Source: JAGRCP01 sp942490705 (GTDB lineage: Bacteria; Chloroflexota; Anaerolineae; Caldilineales; Caldilineaceae). Taken from it: a stretch of DNA of 64,000 nucleotides. This document shows positions 1 through 8,494 of the stretch, piece after piece. Numbering within the stretch: the stretch's first letter is position 1; each line of letters opens with the position of its first letter. Location of the stretch: positions 124,001 through 188,000 of the forward strand of contig CALNXY010000006.1 in the NCBI GenBank assembly GCA_942490705.1, written 5' to 3'. Made by a program: the position numbers and the translations under genes. The notes beneath the pieces are model-generated. The model did no database searches and was not told the DNA's origin. It saw only the letters and a list, made by a program, of their open reading frames with translations.

Positions 1-5
1 AAAGA

Positions 6-1013
6 TTACAGCGATCGAATCTCATCGGTGTATTCCTCTACCTTGCCCCAAAAGACCTCAAACTTCGCTTCATGCTGCAGATAGTCATTGAGATAGTTTC
101 GTTCGTCCTCATTTGGCAGCACCTGTACGCAACAGACCCCCCGATTCTCACGTTGATTGTGCTTGATCAAACCGGCATAAAGGGCGCGAAATGCCCAGCT
201 ATTGAGGCTATATCCGAGCACGATCAGGTCGCTATGCAGGGCTTGGCGCGCCAGCCCGTGAAGCCGGTCGCGCGAGTTGTCGCCCCGATTGCCGCTGACA
301 TTGACGAGGAAATCCAGGTAGTCATCTTCAGTCAGCACCACGGAGTCCGCATACTTGTCCAAGCCAAAGAGATGGTAGACCAAAGGCGTGTTTTTGTTGA
401 GTTGATGGCCTGGCGGAATACTTGCCTCCGGCACGTCATCCAACTCCGTTCGCCAACTACACATCACTGTGACAGGTTGCTTACCAACCCGCTCAAGCGC
501 TTGTTCGATGAACATGAACGGACTGGTCGTCAAGATAATACGGAAATTTTGGTCTGCCAGCACCTGCAGCGGGCTGTGGGACACAGCATCAAAATCCGGA
601 TACCCGAGATATTTGGCGAATTCGGTTACGGAAACGCCCTGCTCGTACTGGTCACGCGCATCAGTCAAAATATCCTCATCCAACGCCTCGGCTTCCGCCC
701 GCTTGTGAATCAAGGTCTGGATGTAGCGCAGATACTCGGCCCGCAATTCGTCATCGGTAAAGGGATTGCTTTCGCCTTCAATCATGCGCTTTTTCTGTTC
801 TGCCAGCTTCCGATAGCGCGCCACCCTGGGGAGATTGTTCCTGTCATCGAGGGGATAGCTGACGGCCTCACCATAGCACGCAACAAACGACGCATAGCTG
901 TCCAGAATGAGGTCGAACAGGACTTCATCACCTATGATTGGTACAGCTCGCCCTGACTGAATGCTTTCCTTCAAGCTCAATTTTGTTTTCTTCGTCCCGC
1001 CCAACAGTTCCAT
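6..1013 (-). CDS. SIR2-like domain protein, putative NAD-consuming effector
   Basis: 335 aa. The N-terminus carries a Rossmann-type glycine turn (AVPIIGDEV) where SIR2 proteins usually have GAG-x-S. The middle has VYHLFG followed by VVLTEDDYLDF, and the C-terminal third has DLIVLGYSLNSWAFRAL. This is the layout of SIR2-like effector domains in bacterial defence and conflict genes. The start is the ATG at 1013, preceded by AAGGAGA at 1019-1025; an in-frame TTG at 1028 lies upstream of that SD and is not favoured. The stop of the CHAT-FGE gene is only 15 bp upstream, so the two genes are one transcription unit. SIR2-like effectors typically deplete NAD+. The altered glycine motif makes catalysis here uncertain. 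Fold call fairly sure; role inferred from the partner. Confidence 0.75.
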   Translation of the reverse strand: MELLGGTKKTKLSLKESIQSGRAVPIIGDEVLFDLILDSYASFVACYGEAVSYPLDDRNNLPRVARYRKLAEQKKRMIEGESNPFTDDELRAEYLRYIQTLIHKRAEAEALDEDILTDARDQYEQGVSVTEFAKYLGYPDFDAVSHSPLQVLADQNFRIILTTSPFMFIEQALERVGKQPVTVMCSWRTELDDVPEASIPPGHQLNKNTPLVYHLFGLDKYADSVVLTEDDYLDFLVNVSGNRGDNSRDRLHGLARQALHSDLIVLGYSLNSWAFRALYAGLIKHNQRENRGVCCVQVLPNEDERNYLNDYLQHEAKFEVFWGKVEEYTDEIRSL

Positions 1014-1028
1014 TTGTCTCTCCTTCAA

Positions 1029-2957
1029 CTACCGAGCGTCGATGTCCGCTGGGGTCGCTGGCGCGTCATCTGCCAGCACCATCAGCACCCGGAATCCGCG
1101 GTATTTTGACCCGAGCCCTTGTTCCGCTTTGCCCCGAACCAGGGCATTCAGCTTGTCTGGTGTGGATCGATATGAACCGCCCCGATGGATTCGGTAGGCT
1201 TTGTCCGGGTGTTGCTTGGCGTCCGGGTCTTCCCGCCCATCGGTTGGATCATAGGGATAGGGATAGGCGCAGCGGCGCGGACTGCCGCCCCACAAGGATG
1301 ACGTCCATTCCTGTACGTTGCCCAAGAGATCGACCGGTTCGTTCGCCTCATAGTGATGGTCAAACTGACCGACTGGTGTTGTATCGCTGTTGTCCGCATT
1401 GCAGGCATCGGGTTTCCAGCCATTCCCCCACGGGTAGCAACGCCCGTCGACGCCTCTTGCCGCCCGCTCCCACTCTGCCTCCGTCGGCAAGCGGTAACGG
1501 CGCGACGTCTGCGTAGAAAGCCAATGACAGTAGGCAACTGCATCGTGCCAAGAAACGCCCGTGACGGGATGATCCAGCCGGTCTTCCGGCGGTCGACGCT
1601 GACCGTAATGGGGGGGCGCATCCCGTGTCGGGTTGGCCTTCAGGAACTCTGCATATTCGCAGTTCTTGACGGGATAGCGGCCAATGCGAACGGCATGCGG
1701 GAGCGTGACAACATGTTGGGGCGTCTCGTGAATGGGGACGCCAGGTCCATTGCGCCCCATCAAAAAATCACCTGCGTCGACCAATACAGTCTCCGGCTCC
1801 CAATCCTCCCGCGGAATTGTCGGGCGTTCATCGCCCTCGGGTAGGCGCAGCAGCCGATTGTCCGATGCGCGGGTAAAGAGAACCGCCGTCGCCCATTCCA
1901 CACTGCCCACGTCGTGCGCTACAGATTGACGCGCCAGCGTGAGGGATTCATCAACGGCAAAACCGTTGGCCAGCCCGGCATAGAAGGCTCCGGAGAGCAT
2001 GAGCGCTGCATCATCCGTCACCGGGAACTGCATAGCGATGACGCTCGGCATGCCCTGCTGCACCAGCTTGTAAGCCACACCGGCAAACAAATCCGCTGCC
2101 GCGGTCTGGGCGCCCTGACAGGCATTGAGGAACGCCAGCCGCAGGGTCGGGTGAGTTGCCAACAGGCTGGCTATTTCGTTAGCGGCGACTAGCTTGGCCT
2201 GCTGGCAGCCATCTTCAAAGACCAGACCGCCCTCGATAAATCCTTCGTCGAAATAGCCGTGCCCAATAAAGTGCAGCACGTGCACTGGCTTCTGGCGCAA
2301 GCGATTCTGCAGAGCCTCGATCGTTGGCTCACGCAGTCTCTCTAGCCTGATTTTCCCTGCACCTTGCAGATCCGCCATAGCCTCCTGCAGCCGCCGCCAC
2401 TCAGCATCCACGGCCAGCGCCTCCACGTCTTGCGGGTCAGAGACCACGGCCAGAATATGCAAAGGAGGGTGGACGCTCAACTCCTGGGGCGGCTCTGAGG
2501 TCGGCAGATAGCGAATCAGCGGTGTTTCGCTGGAGAGAGCCAGGAATTGATTCACGTCCGGCGAGTAAATATACTCCCAGGGAATCTCGGCGAGCTCGGA
2601 GACGTCCTTATCGATATGAAGGCGGAGGCGTAGACCGTGCTGACGCTCCCGGGCAATTGCTCGAGCCGCTGTCCAGGCGTCGCTTATCTCATCAACAAAC
2701 AGGGTCGTGAAAAGCAATTCCCCCAATTCGCGCGCACGAAGAAATGCCTGCCGTTCCATCTCCGCTGGAGGTCGCACATCGAAAAAGGGGAGACTAATCT
2801 CGGTAAGCCATGCATTCAGCTGATCATGGCTGTCAAAGGGCAAATGAAACGCGGCGGCAGCATCGCCAGTCAAATCCGACGCTGCAACGCGTGCAATGTA
2901 TCCGCAATCACCATCATGTAACCAGAGATCAAAATTTTGATAGCCGATCGCAACCAT
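1029..2957 (-). CDS. CHAT-domain protease fused to formylglycine-generating-enzyme (FGE/SUMF1) domain
   Basis: 642 aa. Residues ~1-90 are an unassigned N-terminal region. Residues ~90-370 form a caspase-like CHAT domain with the catalytic dyad visible: His233 in HFIGHG and Cys280 in LNACQGA. Residues ~390-640 form an FGE-sulfatase domain with the family landmarks DFLMG, HPVTGVSWHDAVAYC, RLPTEAEWERAARG, YPWGN, GNVQEWTSS, HRGGSY and YRGFR. The start is taken at the ATG at 2957, with GGGAG six bases upstream, because the preceding 30 in-frame codons do not look like the domain. In known conflict systems CHAT domains are activated proteases, while FGE-like domains are often ligand-sensing or accessory modules rather than true sulfatase activators. 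It precedes and is probably co-transcribed with the SIR2-like gene. Domain calls confident; pathway inferred. Confidence 0.88.
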   Translation of the reverse strand: MVAIGYQNFDLWLHDGDCGYIARVAASDLTGDAAAAFHLPFDSHDQLNAWLTEISLPFFDVRPPAEMERQAFLRARELGELLFTTLFVDEISDAWTAARAIARERQHGLRLRLHIDKDVSELAEIPWEYIYSPDVNQFLALSSETPLIRYLPTSEPPQELSVHPPLHILAVVSDPQDVEALAVDAEWRRLQEAMADLQGAGKIRLERLREPTIEALQNRLRQKPVHVLHFIGHGYFDEGFIEGGLVFEDGCQQAKLVAANEIASLLATHPTLRLAFLNACQGAQTAAADLFAGVAYKLVQQGMPSVIAMQFPVTDDAALMLSGAFYAGLANGFAVDESLTLARQSVAHDVGSVEWATAVLFTRASDNRLLRLPEGDERPTIPREDWEPETVLVDAGDFLMGRNGPGVPIHETPQHVVTLPHAVRIGRYPVKNCEYAEFLKANPTRDAPPHYGQRRPPEDRLDHPVTGVSWHDAVAYCHWLSTQTSRRYRLPTEAEWERAARGVDGRCYPWGNGWKPDACNADNSDTTPVGQFDHHYEANEPVDLLGNVQEWTSSLWGGSPRRCAYPYPYDPTDGREDPDAKQHPDKAYRIHRGGSYRSTPDKLNALVRGKAEQGLGSKYRGFRVLMVLADDAPATPADIDAR

Positions 2958-3405
2958 CTCGCACTCCCATGTCCTCGGAATGTCGGCCATGCTGGGCCAG
3001 GCGCAAGCATGGCGAAGGCAGAAGCTGCGCACGAAACGCAGCCACAAACCAACTTTACAATAATAGCAACTTCGATTGGCAAATACAATAGAAAAAGAAA
3101 AAGGAGATAGAAAGATGTTAGTGAGGTGTTAGGCGGCGGTTAGGCCCACTATCGGAACAGAGGGCGGGCTTCCCGCACACATCGAGGTTTTTCGGTGGAG
3201 CGATGTTCGGGTTCTTGTACGACGGCGTTAGTGGTCGTTAACATTTCGAGAACCACCGACTTTGCGCTCGGCACTTCCCTGGCACGGGCGGCGCAATATC
3301 CGATTAGCAGACTTGTAGCCGCCCGTGCCGGGGACTTGATGACCAACTGTCAACGGAGCAATAGAAAGGGAAAGGCTCCAGACGGGCGGACCAAGCGCTG
3401 CCCCC
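2958..3405. other. Intergenic region upstream of the CHAT/SIR2 module
   Basis: About 450 bp between the MOSC gene and the CHAT-FGE gene. I find no convincing gene on either strand. It contains the strong hairpin at 3277-3333, and on the plus strand a minimal five-codon frame after AAAGGAG near 3100-3130 that I regard as chance. Confidence 0.6.
3277..3333. terminator. GC-rich hairpin downstream of MOSC gene
   Basis: Perfect 12-bp inverted repeat GGCACGGGCGGC (3281-3292) / GCCGCCCGTGCC (3318-3329), extended by one G-T pair and three C-G pairs to a 16-bp stem with a ~25-nt loop. There is no T-run on either strand, so it may be a factor-dependent terminator or a structured leader. It lies 73 bp past the MOSC stop and ~320 bp before the CHAT-FGE start. 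Confidence 0.45.
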
Positions 3406-3966
3406 TTACCCGGGCAGGTTGGGGCGCGGCAACGGCGTGGTGATCGCGGCGTTATCCAGCATGACGTCCGTGCGCAGCAGCGCCGGCCCCTTGCGGATGA
3501 CGCCGTCGCTCAGCACGCGCGCCCGCAGGCCGCCCCGCCCCTTGAGGTATTTTAGCGCACCAGACGCGAGGGCAACGTCCATCCAGGCACAGGGGCTGCA
3601 GGGACGCGTCCCGGCAAAACGCACCGTACCATCGCCAAAATCCAGCTCGAACTCGTGGCCAAGCAGCTGGTTGAGGTTGACGCCTTCGGTGACGATGTTA
3701 CGCCGCATCAGCTCGGGCGAGAGCTCAGGCAAATCAAACTCGTCCAGCACGGCTCGAAAAACTTCAATCGCGACAAACGTCACCTGAGCCTCGAAGTGAG
3801 CCGCCACCGCATAGTAGCGATCGCCCACCAAGCCGAGTCCGGCCCGGGCCTCCACCACATCGACATCTGGCGTCGGATGGGAGCCCGGGCCGTCTTTGGG
3901 ACGCCCAAAATAGTTGTGACCGGGAGAAATGTAGAGATGGCGCAGCGTAATCGGATAAGAATTCAT
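3406..3966 (-). CDS. MOSC domain-containing protein
   Basis: 186 aa, a single MOSC (molybdenum cofactor sulfurase C-terminal) domain. Landmarks are VVEARAGLGLVGDRYYA near residues 37-53, RRNIVTEGVNL near the middle, and GTRPCSPCAWMD, whose cysteines fit the sulfur-carrying role proposed for the family. Stand-alone MOSC proteins are thought to handle metal-sulfur transfer to molybdenum cofactor or detoxify N-hydroxylated compounds; the substrate here is unknown. Start is ATG at 3964-3966 with only a weak SD. No molybdopterin gene is adjacent, although the AOR gene at 23.6 kb uses a tungsto- or molybdopterin. Confidence 0.85.
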   Translation of the reverse strand: MNSYPITLRHLYISPGHNYFGRPKDGPGSHPTPDVDVVEARAGLGLVGDRYYAVAAHFEAQVTFVAIEVFRAVLDEFDLPELSPELMRRNIVTEGVNLNQLLGHEFELDFGDGTVRFAGTRPCSPCAWMDVALASGALKYLKGRGGLRARVLSDGVIRKGPALLRTDVMLDNAAITTPLPRPNLPG

Positions 3967-4015
3967 GATTGGGTCGATTCCTGGCAGTCGACTCAGACCC
4001 GGCTACGGCTTCGAT

Positions 4016-4085
4016 CCTTCGGCAAGCTCAGCCTGCGCTTGCCTCGGCGGCCAGCCAAATAGCCGGTGCCTGAGCCTGTCGAAGG
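4016..4085. repeat. REP-like inverted repeat (CTTCGACAGGCTCAG type)
   Basis: CCTTCGGCAAGCTCAG (4016-4031) is the inverted near-copy of CTGAGCCTGTCGAAGG (4070-4085): 14 of 16 positions pair and the rest can form G-T pairs. The element fills the 132-bp gap between the MOSC gene and the Gfo/Idh/MocA gene. A weaker relative (TTTCGACAGGTTCAACC) lies near 30244-30260. Palindromes with this core recur in many bacterial intergenic regions. Confidence 0.6.
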
Positions 4086-4098
4086 CAAAGGCGGTCGC

Positions 4099-5181
4099 CT
4101 ACAGTTCTACCTCGCTGCCGCTCTCGGCCGAACGCAGGATGCCGTCGATGATGCGGGCGCTGGTCAACATCTCGGTCGGCGTGATGATTTCGGCGCTCTC
4201 ATCGCCGTCGAGACGGCGCACGAAATTCTCGATCAACACATGGTAGCTGTGCACGGCCGGCACACGCGACATATCCGGCTTCACGCTGACGGCCTGCCCG
4301 TTCAGGTCGTGGTAGAGTTCGTAGTCGCTCATGCCGTCCATCAACGCGCCGCCTTCACTGCCATAGAACTGGGTGCGGAATTCCTCTGGATAATGCGTGG
4401 CCCAGGCGACCTGCAACTGGAGCACGGCGCCATCTTCAAAGCGAATCTGGGCCCACGCCAGGTCATCGACGTCGAACTGCGCGCCGGCCGTGTTGCCGGC
4501 CATTCCGTCGACGCCCCACGTCGAGAGTCCCTGCCCCCGATAGCCAAACTCGGCAAAGGTCGCGCCAGTCACACGGGTCGGGGTCGGGTAGCCCATGACG
4601 TAGAGCGCCCGGTCCAGGGCGTGGATGCCGATGTCAAGCAGCGCACCGCCGCCGGCCAGTTCCTTACGCGTAAACCAGCTGCCAAAGCCGGGGATGCCGC
4701 GCCGGCGCTGCCAGAGCGAGCGCGCGGCATAGATGTTGCCGAAGAAGCCGGCATCGGCATGGGCCTTGACGGCCTGGGTCGTGGCCGAGTAACGGAAGTG
4801 CGCGCCAACCGTAAGCGTCAGATCCTTGGCTGCGGCAGTGGCCACCATCTCCTCCGCGTCCGCATAGTCCACGGCCAGCGGCTTCTCGCACAGCACATTC
4901 GCGCCGGCATCCAGCGCGTCCATGGACATCTGATGGTGAAAAACATTGGGCGTGGCGACGACGACGATGTTGGGCTTGCTCTCGTCAAGCATCTTTCGAT
5001 AATCGCTATATGCCGCCGGGATGCCATGCTCGGCCGCAACCTCCTCTGCGCGCGCCTCGTTGACGTCACAGAGCGCAACGACCTCTGCGTTGTCGATTCC
5101 CTGAAATCCAGGAATATGAGCGTATCCCACAATTGTTCCTGCGCCGATAATACCAACCCGCCACTGCTTTGATTGAGACAT
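4099..5181 (-). CDS. Gfo/Idh/MocA family NAD(P)-dependent oxidoreductase
   Basis: 360 aa from the ATG at 5181; the frame is open 28 codons further, but that extension lacks family similarity. The Rossmann motif VGIIGAGTIVG is at residues ~8-18, VVVATPNVFHHQM near 80, and the hallmark CEKPLA near 105. The C-terminal alpha/beta dehydrogenase domain contains GGGALLDIGIHALDRALY, where the GxHxxD arrangement supplies the usual catalytic His. Family members oxidise or reduce cyclic polyols and sugars (inositol, glucose-fructose and similar). Substrate cannot be read from sequence. The lut operon follows upstream on the same strand with a 96-bp gap containing small inverted repeats (5223-5229/5252-5258). 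Confidence 0.9.
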   Translation of the reverse strand: MSQSKQWRVGIIGAGTIVGYAHIPGFQGIDNAEVVALCDVNEARAEEVAAEHGIPAAYSDYRKMLDESKPNIVVVATPNVFHHQMSMDALDAGANVLCEKPLAVDYADAEEMVATAAAKDLTLTVGAHFRYSATTQAVKAHADAGFFGNIYAARSLWQRRRGIPGFGSWFTRKELAGGGALLDIGIHALDRALYVMGYPTPTRVTGATFAEFGYRGQGLSTWGVDGMAGNTAGAQFDVDDLAWAQIRFEDGAVLQLQVAWATHYPEEFRTQFYGSEGGALMDGMSDYELYHDLNGQAVSVKPDMSRVPAVHSYHVLIENFVRRLDGDESAEIITPTEMLTSARIIDGILRSAESGSEVEL

Positions 5182-5277
5182 AGTGCTTTGCTTTCTAAGA
5201 ATGGAGTCTTGCTTTTTTGGATGGCACGCAGTCACCACGAGGTCGCAGAACGCGTGCCTAGCCACGACCTGGCGCCA

Positions 5278-6039
5278 TCATGATTGATCGTCAAACAGAA
5301 TGGCATGGACATATTTGGGGCCATGCACGCCCAACGTCAAATTCATTTCAATATCAGCCGACTTGCTCGGTCCGGTGATCATCGAGAGGTTGGCGCTGTC
5401 ACGCAGCAGGTCGTCCAACGTACCCGTCTGACGTTGTTCAGCCAGCCAGCTTTCAATCGTCGGATAGAGACGGCTGAAAGGGATCAGCGCGATGTGGCGG
5501 AAAGGCAGCAGGCTGGCGGCGCGATTGGTCGTCGGGCCAGCGGCCATCATCATCGAGCCAGTCGATGCAATGGCGGCGGTAACGCCGGTGAGACCGGTGC
5601 GGATAAAGCGGACGGCGTTGCGTTCCTCCACCGTGTGGAGCGACTTCGGCGCGACCAGGGTCACGTCAAGATCGCCGAGCGCGTCCGCCACACCGCTTAC
5701 CGGCAGCGCAGCAGGATCCCAGCTCAGCACCTGGCGCTCCTGGCCCGTCTCCGGGCGCGGTCCGCGACGGGCAGCCTCGTCTTCATCCATCCAGGCCAGG
5801 ATGCGATTGATCAAAGCCAGGCGCGCTTCCACAGCCGTGGCCGTGATTTCAAAGGTGCCATAAAGCGTTTCCAGCTCCTGGCCAAACCGCGCCGCCAGTT
5901 CCTCGGGCGTACCGGCAGCCGCGGTCACGGTCATGCGCTGGTCGGCCGTCAGCGGCGGCGTCTGGGCGGGTGGAAAACGCAAGTCCGGGCGGCGTAGCTC
6001 GGTGCGCAGTCGATTCAGGATTTCGTCACGTGCCGACAT
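5278..6039 (-). CDS. lutC: Lactate utilisation protein C (LUD domain)
   Basis: 253 aa. The LUD/YkgG fold is seen in DVTLVAPKSLHTVEERNAVRF, TAAIASTGSMMMAAGP, RHIALIPFSRLYPTIESW and the C-terminal GPSKSADIEMNLTLGVHGP, the family signature. LutC acts with LutA and LutB as an iron-sulfur complex oxidising L-lactate to pyruvate in the cytoplasm (established for Bacillus). It is the last gene of lutA-lutB-lutC, 37 bp after lutB. Start is ATG at 6037-6039; no clear SD, so coupling with lutB translation is possible. Confidence 0.9.
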   Translation of the reverse strand: MSARDEILNRLRTELRRPDLRFPPAQTPPLTADQRMTVTAAAGTPEELAARFGQELETLYGTFEITATAVEARLALINRILAWMDEDEAARRGPRPETGQERQVLSWDPAALPVSGVADALGDLDVTLVAPKSLHTVEERNAVRFIRTGLTGVTAAIASTGSMMMAAGPTTNRAASLLPFRHIALIPFSRLYPTIESWLAEQRQTGTLDDLLRDSANLSMITGPSKSADIEMNLTLGVHGPKYVHAILFDDQS

Positions 6040-6076
6040 GGTGAGTGCGGATTTCGGGTTATGGAATGCGGATTGG

Positions 6077-7510
6077 TTAGTCTTTGACTGTCTTGCGCTG
6101 GGCCTGGCGGGCCTTCCACTGCTCGTGGAAGCTCTTCTTGGCTAGGGGTGGAAAATCGCGACTCTTGGTCCAGCCGGCCAGGGGCGGCGGTAGGAATTTG
6201 ATGTTACCGCCACCAAGGCCGGCCAGCAGGCCGCTGCCCCCCCGCGCGAAGGTCGTCACCGCACGATAGCGTCCGGCGCTCATCATCGTCTGCGTGAAGG
6301 CTTGCATGGCCTGACGATCCACCCAGGCCGCATCCCCCGCGGCAACCTGATCGGCGCGGTGATCGACGAGCAACCGCGGCAGGTCGATCTTGACCGGGCA
6401 CGCGTCCCGGCATGCGCCGCACAGGGTGCTGGCATGGGGCAGCTTCTGGACATCCGTCACGTCCGGGCTGAGCACGGGGCTGATCACTGCGCCGATGGGG
6501 CCGCTGTAGGTGCTGCCATAGGCATGGCCGCCAATCTCCCGATAGACGGGGCAGACGTTGAGGCAGGCGCCGCAGCGCACGCACATGAGCGCCTCGCCAT
6601 AGCCCGTGGCCAACATTTCGCTGCGCCCATTGTCCATCAGCACGACGTGAAATTCGGTAGGGCCATCGATCTGATCGGCGTGGCGCGGCCCGCTGGTCAT
6701 GGAGAGATAGACGCTGCACTGCTGGCCCGTAGCGCTGCGGCAGAGCGCCTGATATTGGAGAAACGCATCCTCCACCGTCGGGACCAATTTCTCGATCCCC
6801 ATGACGACAACGTAGACCCGGGGCATGCTCGACACCATGCGGCCATTGCCTTCGTTGGTCACGATGCAGACCGTGCCCGTTTCGGCGATGCCAAAATTGC
6901 AGCCGCTCACGCCCATGTCCGCGGCGAGAAATTCCCGGCGCAAGGCTTGGCGGGCAGCGCTGGTCATGGCCGAGGGATCAAGCGTGGGCGGCATGTCCAG
7001 CTCGCGCTGAAAGACCTGACTGATGTCTTCAATGCGCTTGTGGATCACGGGCGCCACAATGTGGCTGGGCGGCTCGTTGTCGAGTTGGATGATGTACTCG
7101 CCCAGGTCGGTCTCAACCACGCTCATGCCGGCCTGCTCCAGCGTATCGTTGAGGTGAATCTCTTCGGTCGCCATGGACTTGGCCTTGACGACCTTTTGCA
7201 CATTGGCCTGGCGCGCGATCTCCAGAACAATCTGCCCGGCCTGCGCGCCATCCGTCGCCCAATGCACCTGTCCGCCATTGGCCGTCACATTGGCCTCCAA
7301 CGACTCGAGCAGATCGGGCAGGTTGCGCAGCACGTACTCCTTCATCTGCCGCACCTGCGTGCGCAACGCCTCGCCGTTGACCGCGTCCATGGCAGCCACG
7401 CGTTGACCGCTCATGCGCCGGGTGGAACGATCCAGCGCAGTTTTCAGGTGGGCGTTGTTGAGCGCGGTCTCAACTCGATTCTTATAGGGAGCGTTCAGAT
7501 CAATAGTCAT
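6077..7510 (-). CDS. lutB: Lactate utilisation iron-sulfur protein LutB
   Basis: 477 aa, the normal LutB length. An N-terminal LUD domain (~60-290) contains VVETDLGEYIIQLDNEPPSHI and GCNFGIAETGTVCIVTNEGNGR. It is followed by a two-cluster ferredoxin segment with CVRCGACLNVCPVYR near 310 and CGACRDACPVKIDLP near 365, so all [4Fe-4S] ligands are present. A helical C-terminal tail (FLPPPLAGWTKSRDFP) is typical. It transfers electrons from lactate oxidation within LutABC. It lies 70 bp downstream of lutA on the same strand. Confidence 0.93.
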   Translation of the reverse strand: MTIDLNAPYKNRVETALNNAHLKTALDRSTRRMSGQRVAAMDAVNGEALRTQVRQMKEYVLRNLPDLLESLEANVTANGGQVHWATDGAQAGQIVLEIARQANVQKVVKAKSMATEEIHLNDTLEQAGMSVVETDLGEYIIQLDNEPPSHIVAPVIHKRIEDISQVFQRELDMPPTLDPSAMTSAARQALRREFLAADMGVSGCNFGIAETGTVCIVTNEGNGRMVSSMPRVYVVVMGIEKLVPTVEDAFLQYQALCRSATGQQCSVYLSMTSGPRHADQIDGPTEFHVVLMDNGRSEMLATGYGEALMCVRCGACLNVCPVYREIGGHAYGSTYSGPIGAVISPVLSPDVTDVQKLPHASTLCGACRDACPVKIDLPRLLVDHRADQVAAGDAAWVDRQAMQAFTQTMMSAGRYRAVTTFARGGSGLLAGLGGGNIKFLPPPLAGWTKSRDFPPLAKKSFHEQWKARQAQRKTVKD

Positions 7511-7540
7511 AGATTGGGGATTGTCGATTTCGCGTTACAG

Positions 7541-7563
7541 ATTGACAATTGGCCATTGTCAAT
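7541..7563. repeat. Small inverted repeat between lutA and lutB
   Basis: ATTGACAAT (7541-7549) and ATTGTCAAT (7555-7563) are exact inverted copies with a 5-nt spacer, followed by more AATT-rich near-repeats. It could be a small RNA hairpin or simple-sequence drift in a 70-bp gap. Confidence 0.4.
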
Positions 7564-7580
7564 TATCAACTGGCAATTAC

Positions 7581-8444
7581 TTACTCTTCGCGGGCGTCTT
7601 GCCAGCGGCGGGAGGGCTCCGGTGCTTCATCTCCAGTCGGTGCAGGTGGTGTATCAGCCATGACATCGACCTGGCTATTCAGCACCTGGGCGATATGGAT
7701 AGCCTGGCAATGCTGAGCTTGGCGCTGAAGCAGTCCGTTAATGTGGGTCATGCAGCTCACATCGCAGAGGGTAACCACGTCGGCGTCGCTCTTGGCCAAG
7801 TTGGCCACTTTGCGCTCGCCCATGGCCGTGCTGATGGGCGCGTTCTTGATCGCAAAGAGGCCGCCAAAGCCGCAGCACTCATCCGCGCCTTCCAGCGCCA
7901 CCAACTCAGCGCCGTCGACGTTGTCGATCAGGGCACGCGGCTGCGCGACGACGCCCAGTTCACGCGTCAGATGGCAACAGGCGTGGTAGGTGAGCTTGCC
8001 GTCAAAGCGAGCGCCGGTGTCGGTCACGCCCAGCACGTCGACCAGAAACTCGGTCAACTCAAAGCTGGCCGCGGCCAGATTGGCGGCGCGGTAGCGGTAC
8101 TCCACGCTGTCGACGCTTTCGAAGAGCACGTCGTAGAAATGGGTGATCATGGTCGTGCAGCTGCCCGACGGCGCCACGACCGCGTCGACGCGGCCGCTGA
8201 TGACCAGCGGTTCAAAGATGTCGATAAAGCGCTTGGCGAGATCACGGGCCTCATCGCGGAAGCCGGCGTTGAAGGCCGGCTGGCCGCAGCAGGTCTGCGC
8301 CTCGGGAAAGATCACTTCGACCCCATATTTTTCCAGCAACTCTACCGTCGCCATGCCCACTTCCGGGTACAGCATATCCACCATACAGGTGACAAAGAGT
8401 GCAACGCGGCGGGGCGGTTCTGCAAACTGTTTTTTCTCAGGCAT
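7581..8444 (-). CDS. lutA: Lactate utilisation Fe-S oxidoreductase LutA (CCG domains)
   Basis: 287 aa with two cysteine-rich CCG domains. The first has FVTCMVDMLYPEVG and EAQTCCGQPAFNAG; the second has YHACCHLTRELG, EGADECCGFGG and LCDVSCMTHINGLL. This matches LutA/GlpC-type heterodisulfide-reductase-like subunits, slightly longer than the usual ~240 aa because of a polar C-terminal tail. It is the first gene of the lut operon. Start is ATG at 8442-8444 preceded by AGAGAG. Together with lutB and lutC it should allow growth on lactate. Confidence 0.92.
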   Translation of the reverse strand: MPEKKQFAEPPRRVALFVTCMVDMLYPEVGMATVELLEKYGVEVIFPEAQTCCGQPAFNAGFRDEARDLAKRFIDIFEPLVISGRVDAVVAPSGSCTTMITHFYDVLFESVDSVEYRYRAANLAAASFELTEFLVDVLGVTDTGARFDGKLTYHACCHLTRELGVVAQPRALIDNVDGAELVALEGADECCGFGGLFAIKNAPISTAMGERKVANLAKSDADVVTLCDVSCMTHINGLLQRQAQHCQAIHIAQVLNSQVDVMADTPPAPTGDEAPEPSRRWQDAREE

Positions 8445-8494
8445 GATGCTCTCTATCGATCGTGACCGGCCCCGACAGGCGGGGAGTCAACCGG

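Noticed and set aside
3100..3135. Five-codon frame after AAAGGAG as a leader peptide for a plus-strand gene
   Set aside because: There is no plus-strand gene following it and the length is compatible with chance.
4066..5172. Plus-strand open frame opposite the Gfo/Idh/MocA gene
   Set aside because: Composition is low-complexity His/Arg/Gln-rich and it mirrors a well-supported gene.
6302..7663. Plus-strand open frame opposite lutB
   Set aside because: Antisense to a gene with intact ferredoxin motifs; no supporting signals.
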